DNA from: Saprospiraceae bacterium
GTDB taxonomy: Bacteria > Bacteroidota > Bacteroidia > Chitinophagales > Saprospiraceae
NCBI GenBank assembly: GCA_028285085.1
Contig: JANQQI010000026.1
Location: forward strand, 58,028-122,027
DNA length: 64,000 nt
Reading direction: 5' to 3'
In this document: positions 18,090 to 27,860 of the stretch, in pieces
Layout: each line of letters begins with the position of its first letter
Position numbering within the stretch: the stretch's first letter is position 1
Program-made: the position numbers and the translations under genes
Notes under the pieces: generated by a model
Told to the model about the DNA's origin: nothing
The model's database searches: none
The model's input: the letters and a program-made list of their open reading frames with translations, nothing else

Positions 18090-19094
18090 TTATAGTTCGT
18101 TTGTAGTCAGTTCGTAGGCCGAGTATCGCGCTTCAATCTCGTCCATCACCTGGAATAAGATCGCCGGGTCATGCTCCGTTACCAAGCGAGAGCGATAGGG
18201 CTTGACATGTGGAAAACCACGGAAGTAATTCGTATAGTGCCGTCGCATTTCCAATACCCCTAATTTTTCACCTTTCCATTCTAAAGAATGTCGTAAATGC
18301 TGTTTAGCGGCCTCTACTCTTTCGTGTACAGTAGGTGGTGGCAGCAATTCTCCGGTTGCAAAATAATGCTTGATTTCACGGAATATCCAAGGATAACCAA
18401 TACTGGCTCGACCAATCATAATGCCGTCAACGCCGTAGCGACGCCGATATTCCTCCGCCTTTTGAGGGCTATTGATATCACCGTTGCCGAAGATAGGAAT
18501 ATGAACGCGTGGATTTTCTTTGATTTTACCGATGAGAGTCCAATCGGCCTCACCTTTGTACATCTGCTTGCGGGTTCGGCCGTGAATTGATAATGCCTTA
18601 ATGCCCACATCTTGCAATCGCTCAGCCACTGACTCAATGTATTTTGTATTGTCGTCCCAGCCCAAACGGGTTTTTACCGTCACCGGGAGGTTAGTAGATT
18701 TGACAATAGCATCAGTCAACTTAACCATTCGATCTATATCTTGCAGAATACCCGCTCCAGCCATTTTACATACCACCTTTTTAACGGGACACCCAAAGTT
18801 GATATCCAGTACTTCCGGTTGGGCTTCCTCTACAATTTCAGCGGCTCGACGCATCGAATCCATCTCCGCACCAAAAATCTGAATCCCAATAGGCCGCTCG
18901 TAGTCGTAAATATCGAGTTTCTGTACACTTTTAGAAGCATCACGAATTAAGCCCTCCACGCTGATGAACTCCGTATACATCATATCACAGCCCTGTGCTT
19001 TGCACAGCGCACGAAAGGGTGGGTCGCTCACATCTTCCATAGGTGCCAGCAAAAGGGGAAATTCGCCGAGTTCTACCGATCCAATTTTTACCAT
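18090..19094 (-). CDS. dusB: tRNA-dihydrouridine synthase
   Basis: A 334-residue flavin enzyme that reduces uridines in tRNA. It shows the Dus signatures LAPMEDVSDPPFR near the N-terminus, DINFGCPVKKV with catalytic Cys102, TVKTRLGWD, IHGRTRKQMYKG and GDINSPQKAEE. The length fits DusB. The start at 19094 lies about 27 bases after a near-perfect promoter. It heads a two-gene tRNA-maturation operon with cca. Confidence 0.94.
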   Translation of the reverse strand: MVKIGSVELGEFPLLLAPMEDVSDPPFRALCKAQGCDMMYTEFISVEGLIRDASKSVQKLDIYDYERPIGIQIFGAEMDSMRRAAEIVEEAQPEVLDINFGCPVKKVVCKMAGAGILQDIDRMVKLTDAIVKSTNLPVTVKTRLGWDDNTKYIESVAERLQDVGIKALSIHGRTRKQMYKGEADWTLIGKIKENPRVHIPIFGNGDINSPQKAEEYRRRYGVDGIMIGRASIGYPWIFREIKHYFATGELLPPPTVHERVEAAKQHLRHSLEWKGEKLGVLEMRRHYTNYFRGFPHVKPYRSRLVTEHDPAILFQVMDEIEARYSAYELTTNEL

Positions 19095-19436
19095 TTATCA
19101 GGGATTGTTACCTCAGTCTGCAAAATTAATCAAAAGCTGGCAGGCGGTCAAACCAAATTCATAAAAAGGAGTAAGCCAAAACATACGTCTACAAATTGTT
19201 TTTACCTCTTTCCAATAATCGCCCAACCACTTTCAATGCTGCCCTCCTTTTGAAAGGCTTATTCCAAAACTTAAAAAGTTAATCATAAAAAACTGATATA
19301 CAACCCCTTACACAAACTTCTACCAAAATAAACCAACGATATTTTTTACAAATATTTACTATAGAATATTACCTCTACCCAAGAGAAATTTCTTACATTT
19401 CGGCCTCTTAAATATCAAAACAAAAAACCCATCTCA
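19095..19436. other. Divergent promoter region, 342 bases
   Basis: The gap between dusB (-) and the NhaD gene (+) is AT-rich. It contains the dusB promoter at 19121-19152 and, at 19394-19401, TACATTTC, a one-mismatch -7 element ahead of nhaD. I see no further gene. Confidence 0.55.
19121..19152 (-). promoter_or_regulatory. Promoter of dusB-cca
   Basis: On the minus strand there is TTTG (19152-19149), then 20 bases, then TAATTTTG (19128-19121). This matches the Bacteroidota housekeeping promoter (-33 TTTG, -7 TAnnTTTG) in both sequence and spacing. The ATG at 19094 lies 26 bases downstream. Confidence 0.65.
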
Positions 19437-20786
19437 ATGCTCACAGGTGTTATTGTTTGCTTTATCGTAGGCTACTTAACTATCGTCTTTGAACACCCCC
19501 TTCGACTTGACAAAACTGTTCCTGCTCTCTTAATGGGTGCTCTGTGCTGGGCCTTTATCGCGCTTGGCTTCCACGACGGCTCATTGTCAATCATCGATAC
19601 GCACGATCATTTATACACCTGGGGAGCGGCCGGGGCCGAAGAAGGCCTGGAAAACACGCTTCTCCATCACCTCGGGAAGACCGCAGAAATCCTGATTTTC
19701 CTGATTGGAGCGATGACCATTGTTGAGATCATTGATCTACACCGTGGTTTTGAGATTTTAAAAAGCTGGGTTAAAACCCGCAATCGTAAAAAATTACTCT
19801 GGATCGTAGGGGTTCTAGGTTTTATCCTTTCGGCTATTATCGATAATCTAACAGCAACAATCGTACTGGTCACCTTGCTCCGTAAGTTGATTAAGACCAA
19901 GGAAGAGCGTATGTGGTACGTTGCTATGATTGTCATCGCCGCTAATGCAGGCGGGGCCTGGTCACCGATTGGTGATGTCACGACAACCATGCTTTGGATT
20001 GGTAAAAAAGTGAGTACGATTGGTTTGATACAAAGCTTGGTCATTCCGTCAATTATCTGCTTCGTCGTACCTTTCCTCGCTGCGATGTTCCTGAAGCCTT
20101 TTCAAGGAGAAATTTCTGTCGATGACCCCTCCGACACATCCGCTTCAGAGCGTTTACTCAGTAGTCGTACGATGCTATTCCTCGGATTAGGTGCTATTGT
20201 CTTTGTACCTATTTTCAAAACCTTTACCCACCTTCCTCCTTACGTCGGTATGATGCTCGGCTTGGGTGTGGTGTGGCTAGTTTCTGAATATATTCATCCC
20301 GAAGAGGATTTCACGGAAGAGCGTAAACATTTCTATTCTGCCCACAAGGCCTTGAGTCGGATTGAAATGTCCAGTATCCTTTTCTTCCTCGGGATCTTGA
20401 TGGCCGTCGCCGCTTTGGAAACCATTGTCATCGGTGACGTTGGTGCGCTACGCTACATTGCAGAGCAATTGCAAGAAGCCATTCCTAATCAAAATTATGT
20501 GATTATCATTCTTGGTTTCTTATCCGCGATTATTGATAATGTTCCATTGGTTGCAGCATCAATGGGGATGTATTCCTCAGAAGTTTATCCTCTGGATAGT
20601 CAACTATGGCACTTCATCGCGTACTCTGCCGGAACGGGTGGTAGTATGTTGATTATTGGTTCTGCCGCCGGTGTAGCCGCAATGGGTATGGAGCGAATCG
20701 ACTTTATCTGGTATTTGAAAAATATTGCGTGGTTGGCCTTTATTGGCTTCATTGCGGGTGCTATCTATTTCATGATGGTTGCTTAA
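19437..20786 (+). CDS. nhaD: NhaD-type sodium/proton antiporter
   Basis: A 449-residue inner-membrane transporter with about 12 hydrophobic segments. It exchanges Na+ for H+ and contributes to salt and pH tolerance, which fits a marine or brackish Bacteroidota. The family resemblance includes the N-terminal FEHPLRLDKTVPALLMGA, the conserved IIDNLTATIVLVTLL, NAGGAWSPIGDVTTTMLW and the mirrored IIDNVPLVAASMGMY. The duplicated IIDN segments suggest the inverted-repeat topology of the ion transporter superfamily. An inverted repeat follows the gene. Confidence 0.93.
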   Translation: MLTGVIVCFIVGYLTIVFEHPLRLDKTVPALLMGALCWAFIALGFHDGSLSIIDTHDHLYTWGAAGAEEGLENTLLHHLGKTAEILIFLIGAMTIVEIIDLHRGFEILKSWVKTRNRKKLLWIVGVLGFILSAIIDNLTATIVLVTLLRKLIKTKEERMWYVAMIVIAANAGGAWSPIGDVTTTMLWIGKKVSTIGLIQSLVIPSIICFVVPFLAAMFLKPFQGEISVDDPSDTSASERLLSSRTMLFLGLGAIVFVPIFKTFTHLPPYVGMMLGLGVVWLVSEYIHPEEDFTEERKHFYSAHKALSRIEMSSILFFLGILMAVAALETIVIGDVGALRYIAEQLQEAIPNQNYVIIILGFLSAIIDNVPLVAASMGMYSSEVYPLDSQLWHFIAYSAGTGGSMLIIGSAAGVAAMGMERIDFIWYLKNIAWLAFIGFIAGAIYFMMVA

Positions 20787-20833
20787 TGGCTAAGGTGATT
20801 ATTGTTACTTTTCAAATTGCACCACGTTGTATG

Positions 20834-20869
20834 ACTAAATAAGTTTGGCTTATGCTGGACTTATTTAGT
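20834..20869 (+). terminator. Inverted repeat downstream of nhaD
   Basis: ACTAAATAAGT (20834-20844) and ACTTATTTAGT (20859-20869) are perfect reverse complements, 11 bases each, with a 14-base loop. It lies 48 bases after nhaD and 35 before the next gene. It is AT-rich and lacks a long T-run, so it is either a weak terminator or a binding site. Confidence 0.45.
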
Positions 20870-20903
20870 TCTACTAAACAGTTCTAATTTAAATCTTCAT
20901 CAC

Positions 20904-21281
20904 ATGACTTCTCGATTGGTTTTCACTTTTGCCTTGCTAAGCTTACTTTTTTCTGCCTGTGAACCACCAATCGACAATACCCTTCTCCTCGGCCAATGGC
21001 AGGCCGTAGCGATGGTTGAAGCCGATAAGGTTAACGAAGATATTACCGATATTCGTTTTAACTTCTCAGACGCTGATACCTATACCTATCAAGGCGGACC
21101 GTCCTACCAGGAAGCAGGACATTACCGGATTCAGGGTGACCTCCTCTACTCTACCGACACTCTGGCCCAGCAGCGAGTTGAAAAAGTAGTCAGGATAATT
21201 AAACTGACCAGCGATACCCTCTTTTTACAGATGAACAAGGGCGGACTCGATCAGGAAATGCGCCTGGTCAAGTCAAAATAA
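20904..21281 (+). CDS. Small lipoprotein, lipocalin-like
   Basis: A 125-residue lipoprotein with a clear signal (LLSLLFSAC lipobox). The mature part opens with LLGQWQAVAM and is followed by alternating short strands (IRFNFSDADTYTYQGG, AGHYRIQGDLLYSTD, LTSDTLFLQM). This is the usual pattern of lipocalin-like lipoproteins in Bacteroidota that start with a GxW motif. The function is unknown. It stands alone between nhaD and the ccm genes. Confidence 0.75.
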   Translation: MTSRLVFTFALLSLLFSACEPPIDNTLLLGQWQAVAMVEADKVNEDITDIRFNFSDADTYTYQGGPSYQEAGHYRIQGDLLYSTDTLAQQRVEKVVRIIKLTSDTLFLQMNKGGLDQEMRLVKSK

Positions 21282-21396
21282 ACTAAGTCGTCTATCCTGG
21301 TGTTTCTTCTGGAGATACTGATTATCAGTATACTTTTCCCAATGTAAGATTTTTGTAAAAGCCAAATGGCGGTCCGGCAGGACCTGCAAAAAAGCG

Positions 21397-21404
21397 TACC
21401 TTTG
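21397..21404 (+). promoter_or_regulatory. -7 element for ccmE-ccmF
   Basis: TACCTTTG is an exact TAnnTTTG match, 21 bases before the ccmE ATG. I see no good -33 TTTG at the expected distance. Confidence 0.5.
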
Positions 21405-21425
21405 TAAGGTACAAAAGTAGCAACT

Positions 21426-21827
21426 ATGAAAAAGTCGCATATCATTGCTTTAATCGTTGTCGCCGTTTCTATTGGTTTAATGCTTTCCTTGACTGGAGAT
21501 GTAAATACCTACGCTAATTTTGAGCAGGCGACAGAAAGTGGCGATCGAGTTAAAATCGTTGGGCAACTTTCAAAAGACAAAGAGATGTATTACAAGCCAG
21601 AAGAAGATCCCAATTACTTCAGCTTCTATCTCAAGGATGATGTGGGTACCGAACGTAAAGTAGTGTTACTTTCTGAAAAACCCCAGGATTTTGAGATGTC
21701 GGAACAGATCGTACTGACGGGCTCGATGAAAGGCGAAGAGTTCGTGGCTACGGATATTCTCCTCAAGTGCCCTTCTAAATATAAAGACGAGGAGATCTAT
21801 ATCAAAAAGGAACAGAGCGAGATTTAG
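21426..21827 (+). CDS. ccmE: Cytochrome c maturation heme chaperone, Cys variant
   Basis: A 133-residue heme chaperone that carries heme in the periplasm for attachment to c-type cytochromes. It has an N-terminal membrane anchor (about 6-22) and an OB-fold core (VKIVGQLSKDKEMYY ... EQIVLTGSMKGEEFVATDILLKC). Where classical CcmE has His in HxxxY, this protein has Cys115 in CPSKY, the CxxxY form known from archaea and some sulfate reducers. The ccmF gene follows one base after the stop, so the two are coupled. Confidence 0.9.
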   Translation: MKKSHIIALIVVAVSIGLMLSLTGDVNTYANFEQATESGDRVKIVGQLSKDKEMYYKPEEDPNYFSFYLKDDVGTERKVVLLSEKPQDFEMSEQIVLTGSMKGEEFVATDILLKCPSKYKDEEIYIKKEQSEI

Positions 21828-21828
21828 T

Positions 21829-24639
21829 ATGGAATATATCGGCGAGCACCTCCTACCCGGACAGATTGGACATTTTGCTATCATCTTAGGCTTTACAACC
21901 AGTCTTCTGGCGGCGATTGCCTACTTTTTTGCAGCCCAAAAGCGCAATTTACCTGAATATCAAAGCTGGCGGCGCATCGGTCGTTGGGCATTTACCATCC
22001 ACGGATTAAGCACTTTCACTGTTATTTATTGCATATTTCACGTAATGCTTAACAAGTATTACGAGTACCAATACGCCTGGGCACACGTTAATGATGACCT
22101 TCCATTTCATTACACTTTCCCCGCTTTTTGGGAAGGCCAAGAAGGGAGTTTTTTACTTTGGAGTTTCTGGCATATTGTTCTTGGCTGGATACTCATTGCA
22201 ACAGCCAAGAAATGGGAAGCGCCAGTGATGAGTGCTTTCTCTCTAGTGCAATTTTTCATTGGTTCGATGATTCTAGGGGTCTACTTTGGCTCAGGAGAAA
22301 GTGAAATTCATATCGGCAGCAATCCTCTGATGCTTCTGCGTGACGTCATGGATGCTCCTATCTTTGCACAAGCTGATTATGTAGAAAAAATCAATGGTAA
22401 TGGCCTGAATCCATTACTACAGAATTATTGGATGATCATTCATCCACCGGTACTGTTCCTTGGATTTGCTTCTACCATAGTTCCTTTTTGCTATGCCATT
22501 GCCGGGATGTGGACCGGTGAGCACAAGGCCTGGCTGCGCCCCGTCACCCGCTGGTCACTCTTTTCGGGGGCCATCCTCGGATTAGGCATCCTCATGGGCG
22601 GTGCCTGGGCTTACGAAGCTTTGAGTTTTGGTGGTTACTGGGCTTGGGACCCGGTTGAGAATATGTCTTTGGTCCCTTGGATATTATTAGTTGCCGGGAT
22701 TCATACCAACCTCATCGCCCGTTCTACCGGTTATTCTATTCGTAGTACCTACCTGTTTTATATTTTCACTTTCATCCTGGTTCTTTACTCGACCTTCCTG
22801 ACCCGTAGCGGTATTCTCGGTGATACTTCGGTACATGCCTTTACGGAAATGGGGTTAGAGAATCAATTGGTGCTGTTTATCATGACTTTCCTTTTGTTAG
22901 GATTAGGATTGTTTGTAAAAAGGTATAAAACGATTCCCGCTCCCCAGAAAGAAGAAAGTACGCCTTCGAAAGAATTTTGGATGTTCATTGGTGCTTTGGT
23001 ACTGCTGTTCTCCTCAATTTTAATTACGGTATCGACTTCTCTGCCGGTATACAATAAAATTGCGGAACTTTTCAACCCAGCACACGAAGCCTTAAACATT
23101 AAGGACCCAGTCGAGCACCACAACAAATATCAACTTTGGATCGCCGTCTTAATTGGTTTTCTCTCGGGCTTTGCGCAATACCTGCGCTTCCGGGAATTCA
23201 ATTGGAAAAAATACGCTAGCAAATTTACCATCCACTCGGCGGCAGCCCTACTTATTGCCGGCGTTTTGACTTACCTAACGACCCAATGGATCAGAGTCGG
23301 TGCGTGGCAGTATCTGCTGCTCCTTTTCTCTGCCTTTTTTGCGGTCGTGAGTAATATCGACTACCTGATCACCTTCTTACGCGGCAATCTTAAGGCAGGA
23401 GGTTCAGCGCTTTCTCATATTGGTTTTGGATTGATGGTTGTCGGCATCGTCGCCTCCGGTTTGAATAAGCGCCATATTTCTCACAACAAATTTGCTCAAC
23501 AGAATATACTTGATGCCGAATCGCTAGAAAAGAATGTCCTACTCATGCGCGGCGAGCCGCTATTTATGAATGGTTACTTGGTGACCTACGAGCGGGACAC
23601 AATGATTGGCAATGAGCGCATTTTTGAGGTGAATTACGATAAGCTCGATAAAAATGGCCAGGTGGAAGAGTCTTTTCAGGTCTTTCCGGTCGCGCTTTAT
23701 AATAACGAGGTGACCAAAGTCGCGGCGTTTAATCCTTCGACCAAACGGTACTTAGACAAAGATATTTTCACGCATATCGCCAACTTGCCGAGTGTGGAAG
23801 CCGATGCTCAAGCTCGTAAAGCACGAGAAGATAGCCTCAATTACCAGCTATTTGAAGGCTTAATTGGAGATACCATTTTTACCTCCAGCTCTTATGCCGT
23901 TATCGAGTCCGTTAATCGCCAGCCCAGTCATCCCGACTATGTTCCTCAAGAAAAAGATTTGACCATTGGGGTAAAGGTAGCATTCCGTCAGGTGGAGGTT
24001 GATACCGTTTGGTACGCAGAACCTATGCTTGTCTTGCGCGGCAATTTGATGTACAACTATCCCGCTCAGATCAACGAACTCAGCACCAAAGTGCGGGTCT
24101 CCGAAAAGATTATCGAGCGCTACTTCCCTACCGATGAGCAATTAGATTATACCGGATTTAGATTTACTGAAGGCCAACAGGTTAATTTCAATGGCTATCA
24201 AATCACTTTTGATGGATTTGATCTAAAGCCAACCCACCCCGATTATGAAACCGTAGAAGGCGACATTGTGGTGGGTGCTAAACTCTCAATTGTCTCGCTT
24301 GAGAGTGGTAAACAATACCAGGCCCGTCCGATTTATCTGATTCGCAATAATCGACCTTTCAACTTAAAATCACAGTTGGACGAACTTGGCTTACACTTCC
24401 GGTTTCTTAATATCGATCCCAATCAGAAAACAATCGAGATTAACATAGCGCAAGTGGCTCCCGAGCGAGCCAAAGTGCCGATCGAAATCGCGGATAACTC
24501 CTTCCGTTCAGATTTCATCGTACTGGAAGCAATCATTTTTCCGGGCATCAATTTATTCTGGATTGGTACTTTGCTGATGCTATTTGGCTTGACATTGAGT
24601 ATTTTCTATCGCCGCCAACGTAAAGCAGCAGCGGCCTAA
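21829..24639 (+). CDS. ccmF: Cytochrome c heme lyase CcmF/CcsA family
   Basis: A 936-residue multi-pass membrane protein that ligates heme to apocytochrome c. The tryptophan-rich WWD motif is present (GGYWAWDPVENMSLVPW, about 267-284), with histidines in nearby loops (IIHPPVLFLGF, VHAFTEMG). There are about 14 membrane segments in the N-terminal 580 residues, a periplasmic region (about 590-900) and a last membrane helix near the C-terminus. The length is above E. coli CcmF and typical for Bacteroidota. The stop overlaps the next ATG (TAATGG). Confidence 0.93.
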   Translation: MEYIGEHLLPGQIGHFAIILGFTTSLLAAIAYFFAAQKRNLPEYQSWRRIGRWAFTIHGLSTFTVIYCIFHVMLNKYYEYQYAWAHVNDDLPFHYTFPAFWEGQEGSFLLWSFWHIVLGWILIATAKKWEAPVMSAFSLVQFFIGSMILGVYFGSGESEIHIGSNPLMLLRDVMDAPIFAQADYVEKINGNGLNPLLQNYWMIIHPPVLFLGFASTIVPFCYAIAGMWTGEHKAWLRPVTRWSLFSGAILGLGILMGGAWAYEALSFGGYWAWDPVENMSLVPWILLVAGIHTNLIARSTGYSIRSTYLFYIFTFILVLYSTFLTRSGILGDTSVHAFTEMGLENQLVLFIMTFLLLGLGLFVKRYKTIPAPQKEESTPSKEFWMFIGALVLLFSSILITVSTSLPVYNKIAELFNPAHEALNIKDPVEHHNKYQLWIAVLIGFLSGFAQYLRFREFNWKKYASKFTIHSAAALLIAGVLTYLTTQWIRVGAWQYLLLLFSAFFAVVSNIDYLITFLRGNLKAGGSALSHIGFGLMVVGIVASGLNKRHISHNKFAQQNILDAESLEKNVLLMRGEPLFMNGYLVTYERDTMIGNERIFEVNYDKLDKNGQVEESFQVFPVALYNNEVTKVAAFNPSTKRYLDKDIFTHIANLPSVEADAQARKAREDSLNYQLFEGLIGDTIFTSSSYAVIESVNRQPSHPDYVPQEKDLTIGVKVAFRQVEVDTVWYAEPMLVLRGNLMYNYPAQINELSTKVRVSEKIIERYFPTDEQLDYTGFRFTEGQQVNFNGYQITFDGFDLKPTHPDYETVEGDIVVGAKLSIVSLESGKQYQARPIYLIRNNRPFNLKSQLDELGLHFRFLNIDPNQKTIEINIAQVAPERAKVPIEIADNSFRSDFIVLEAIIFPGINLFWIGTLLMLFGLTLSIFYRRQRKAAAA

Positions 24640-25430
24640 TGGCAGCGCCCCTAAAGGTGACGATCATCGGGGCGGGGCGCGTAGCGACCCATCTGGGGAA
24701 GCGTTTGTTCGAACAAGGCATCCAAATTCAGGAAGTATTTAGTCGGCAAAAGCCGAAGGCGCAACGGCTAGCCGAGGAACTTCATGCGCAGGCGCTTGAT
24801 GAATTATCCAATGTTCAATCTTCCGCTGATTTGTATCTGCTCGCCATCAGTGATAATGCCATATCGGAAGTTGCGCAGGCCCTTTCTTTTCTACCACAAT
24901 CTGCAATCATTGTGCATACCTCCGGGGCAACCCCCAGTACCGTTTTGCAGCCGTATTTTGAACGTTTCGGTATCTTTTATCCATTACAAAGTTTTTCGGA
25001 GGGACGCCAACCTGATTTTACTAATTTGCCAATCTGTATCCACGCCACTCTCCCTGAAGTTCTACAAACTTTGGAGATATTAGCGCGCCTAATCAGTCCG
25101 AAAGTTTATCATCTCAACGATCAAGACCGGGCTATTTTACACGTCGCAGCGGTCTTCGTCAATAACTTTAGTAATCATTTATTTCATATCGCCGAACAGA
25201 TGCTAGAGCAAGAAGATTTACCTTTTGAATTATTAAAACCACTTATTCTCGAAACGGCACAGAAAGTCCAACAGCAATCACCAAGTCAAATGCAAACCGG
25301 CCCGGCTAGTCGTGAAGATGACCTGACTCTTCTTCGTCATCTGGACTATCTTTCTAAGTTCCCGGAATGGCAAAAGCTGTACGAAAATATTACGAAAAGT
25401 ATCTATCCAAAATTTGGCGATACGAAATAA
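24639..25430 (+). CDS. Rossmann-like oxidoreductase with DUF2520 domain
   Basis: A 263-residue protein with an N-terminal NAD(P)-binding fold (VTIIGAGRVATHLGKRL) and the DUF2520 C-terminal domain, in the arrangement of F420/NADP-type and pyrroline-5-carboxylate-like reductases. Internal marks are LLAISDNAI, IVHTSGATP, FYPLQSFSEGR and HVAAVFVNNFSNHL. The substrate is unknown. Its ATG overlaps the ccmF stop by one base. A hairpin at 25471-25489 follows. Confidence 0.85.
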   Translation: MAAPLKVTIIGAGRVATHLGKRLFEQGIQIQEVFSRQKPKAQRLAEELHAQALDELSNVQSSADLYLLAISDNAISEVAQALSFLPQSAIIVHTSGATPSTVLQPYFERFGIFYPLQSFSEGRQPDFTNLPICIHATLPEVLQTLEILARLISPKVYHLNDQDRAILHVAAVFVNNFSNHLFHIAEQMLEQEDLPFELLKPLILETAQKVQQQSPSQMQTGPASREDDLTLLRHLDYLSKFPEWQKLYENITKSIYPKFGDTK

Positions 25431-25470
25431 ACTCCTTTTCTTTAAGCAACGTCAACCTCTCGCTTTTCTT

Positions 25471-25489
25471 CGGTCTTTTTCAAAGACCG
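25471..25489 (+). terminator. Hairpin downstream of the DUF2520 gene
   Basis: CGGTCTTT-TTC-AAAGACCG forms a perfect eight-base stem with a three-base loop, 40 bases after the stop codon. No long T-run follows, so termination is only probable. Confidence 0.45.
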
Positions 25490-25604
25490 TTCGCTTATCC
25501 CTACCGTGTTAATTAGATAATAACCCCCGTTTGCTTGAGCAACAGTTGCTTACAAGTAGCCAAATCTGTTTTCACATTATAAAACTATTAGAACACCTTA
25601 AATT

Positions 25605-27146
25605 ATGAACGCCCTACGCATCTTTAGCCTACTCGTTTTGGTGGTCCTCCTCGGCTGTCAAAAGGAGCAACTAGAACCTGATCGACCACAAACAGAACAG
25701 GCCATCCCAACCGATCCTCTGAGCAGAGCTGCAGTCAACGATATCATTTTAGAACATCTTGATCGCCAGCAAGATTTTCGCTGGGACATGGTTAATACTG
25801 AAGTGATTTGGAGTGCTGCTTTACTCACCGATTCGGTATTAACAATAGGCTTTAAACCCACCGATGAAGGCGACATTCACACTAAAATGCACCAAATCAA
25901 CCTCGGCGATAGTCGCTGGGTAGACGCTCGCCAACAAGTGATCGATGCCATCGAAAAAGTACAAGAAGAAGAAAATGGGCAGCCCACACCAATTGATGAA
26001 CACCCACGCTTCAAAGCCGCTCGTACCCTGCCTTTGATTCAATTCAAGACGGGCAGCTATGCCGTTATTGAGCAATTACGGCAAATGCCCCAAGTCCGTT
26101 ACATTGAGCCCGTTGGCTATCATTTTGAGGCCGAAGCGGACAGCCGATCCGGCCTGGGTTGCAATGTTGATCCGGCCAGTTATATCGATCCGGATGACTT
26201 CACCCCGGCCACGCCCAACGTTAAGATTCCATGGAATTTTGACAATATGAATATCCCGAATGCCTGGTCCACAACCAGTGGCAACAATGTCGCAATTGCC
26301 TTGATTGACACGGGCACATCGCCCGATCAAGATAAGCTCGGTAGCGACTTTAACTCGGGGCAATCTCAAGGTCGCTACATTGATCGCTACGGCACCTACG
26401 TCAGTAGCTGGTGGTGGTGGGCCGACCCGGACGGACCAGATGATCGTTGTGGGCATGGTACCCAAATGGCAGGCCTGCTAGCCGCGCCACGCGGCTATGA
26501 TGGCACCTCAGTGGGTGTGGCTTATAATTCAGATTTGGTTGCCATTCGTGGCACCGGCGACGTGGTCATCAGTAGTTCGCGCGAGCGCAACGGTGTCACC
26601 GATGCCTTGATTTTGGCGGCGAATCGTAATGATGTGAGAATTATTAGTATGTCTATTGGCACTCCTTTCTGGAGTAATCAGATTGCCGATGCGGTCTACT
26701 ATGCCTACGGTAAAGACAAGATGATGTTTGCCGCAGCAGGGACTTCCACCTGGTATTTGAGCTGGGTGGGCGTGGTCTTTCCGGCACGCATGGCACAAAC
26801 CGTTGCGGTGACGGGCGTCAAAGATGGCGAAAGCTTACAAAAATGTAATACCTGCCATAGCGGTAGCCAAGTCGACTTCGTAGCGGTGATGCAACGCGCA
26901 GTCGACAACGACCGCACTTCATTGACATTAACCCAAGAAGGGAATCAGCCCGCTAATGTAGGTGGTTCTTCGGCGGCCACGGCCACCACTGCGGGAATCG
27001 CCGCTTTGGTTTGGTCAACTGATCCATCGATGAATCGTTCCCAAGTCATGACCCGGTTGAAAAATGCCGCATCAATCTATCCCCAACGGGATAGCGACTT
27101 CGGTTGGGGCATCGTTGATGCGCCCCAGGCCGTTAATAGTAATTAA
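25605..27146 (+). CDS. Subtilisin-like serine protease lipoprotein
   Basis: A 513-residue S8-family protease anchored as a lipoprotein (VVLLGC lipobox). An N-terminal prodomain (about 40-175, ending RQMPQVRYIEPVGYHFEA) resembles I9 inhibitor domains. The catalytic triad is Asp235 (ALIDTGTS), His284 (CGHGTQMAGLLAA) and Ser456 (GGSSAATATTAG). The serine motif is GSSAA rather than the usual GTSMA, within family variation. It has no type IX sorting domain, so it probably stays attached to a membrane. Confidence 0.92.
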   Translation: MNALRIFSLLVLVVLLGCQKEQLEPDRPQTEQAIPTDPLSRAAVNDIILEHLDRQQDFRWDMVNTEVIWSAALLTDSVLTIGFKPTDEGDIHTKMHQINLGDSRWVDARQQVIDAIEKVQEEENGQPTPIDEHPRFKAARTLPLIQFKTGSYAVIEQLRQMPQVRYIEPVGYHFEAEADSRSGLGCNVDPASYIDPDDFTPATPNVKIPWNFDNMNIPNAWSTTSGNNVAIALIDTGTSPDQDKLGSDFNSGQSQGRYIDRYGTYVSSWWWWADPDGPDDRCGHGTQMAGLLAAPRGYDGTSVGVAYNSDLVAIRGTGDVVISSSRERNGVTDALILAANRNDVRIISMSIGTPFWSNQIADAVYYAYGKDKMMFAAAGTSTWYLSWVGVVFPARMAQTVAVTGVKDGESLQKCNTCHSGSQVDFVAVMQRAVDNDRTSLTLTQEGNQPANVGGSSAATATTAGIAALVWSTDPSMNRSQVMTRLKNAASIYPQRDSDFGWGIVDAPQAVNSN

Positions 27147-27223
27147 GGACTATGCATAAATCCTAAGTACATTTATATCTTCTACCAAACCTCAGCACTC
27201 GCTTATACATCTCAAAAACAGAG

Positions 27224-27261
27224 GCCGCCTGAAAGTTTTACTTTTGGGCGGTGCTTTTTTT
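27224..27261 (+). terminator. Rho-independent terminator after the subtilisin-like gene
   Basis: GCCGCCTGAAAG pairs with CTTTTGGGCGGT across a five-base loop and is followed by a run of T, 77 bases after the stop codon. Confidence 0.8.
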
Positions 27262-27283
27262 AGAGTACTTGCGTAGAACCTTT

Positions 27284-27291
27284 TATCTTTG
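27284..27291 (+). promoter_or_regulatory. -7 element for the 93-residue gene
   Basis: TATCTTTG is an exact TAnnTTTG match, 15 bases before the ATG at 27307. Confidence 0.5.
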
Positions 27292-27306
27292 CGCAAAAGT
27301 TAACGC

Positions 27307-27588
27307 ATGCGCATTTTAGGCCATATTGAGCATTCTAGTTTGAAGATTACTGTTTTTAAAATGGATAATCGTATTTCAGTGAAATTTGAAAATCCATGGT
27401 ACGAACAAACCTATAAATTTCGGCAGGATGAGCATTTAAATGACCTGGCCGATGTACAACGTCTGGTCGATCCGGCTTTCATTGCCGATATAGCCCAAAA
27501 CATGCAACAGATGCACCAAACCCGCCACGCCGCGGAGAATCGCTTTTTCCCCACTACAGAAGAGGATGAGTTTGAGCAAATCATCTAA
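27307..27588 (+). CDS. Small conserved-looking hypothetical protein
   Basis: A 93-residue soluble protein with no signal peptide or membrane segment. It starts with a strand-rich part (LKITVFKMDNRISVKFEN) and ends with charged helices (FIADIAQNMQQMHQTRHAAE). I do not recognise a family. It has its own -7 element and lies after a terminator, so it is probably transcribed alone. Confidence 0.7.
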   Translation: MRILGHIEHSSLKITVFKMDNRISVKFENPWYEQTYKFRQDEHLNDLADVQRLVDPAFIADIAQNMQQMHQTRHAAENRFFPTTEEDEFEQII

Positions 27589-27860
27589 TCCGCTTTCGGT
27601 TTTAGCTTTTCGCCTTAACCTTACCAGCCTTTAGACAATTATTTAAAATCAGAATGTGTCATGTTCTGGCCTGTTATTTGATATATTAAAATCATTTAAC
27701 ATGTTTTCTAACTAGTGCTTCTGATACCATCTACCGGGAGATAAACCCGATGAATATTACGAAGAGCGGACTAGTTAACATCTCTCCAAAGCCCTAACCT
27801 ACTCTACTGAAAATGAGCATATTGTATTAAATTATAATAATTTAAAGTTAAAAGGAACCC

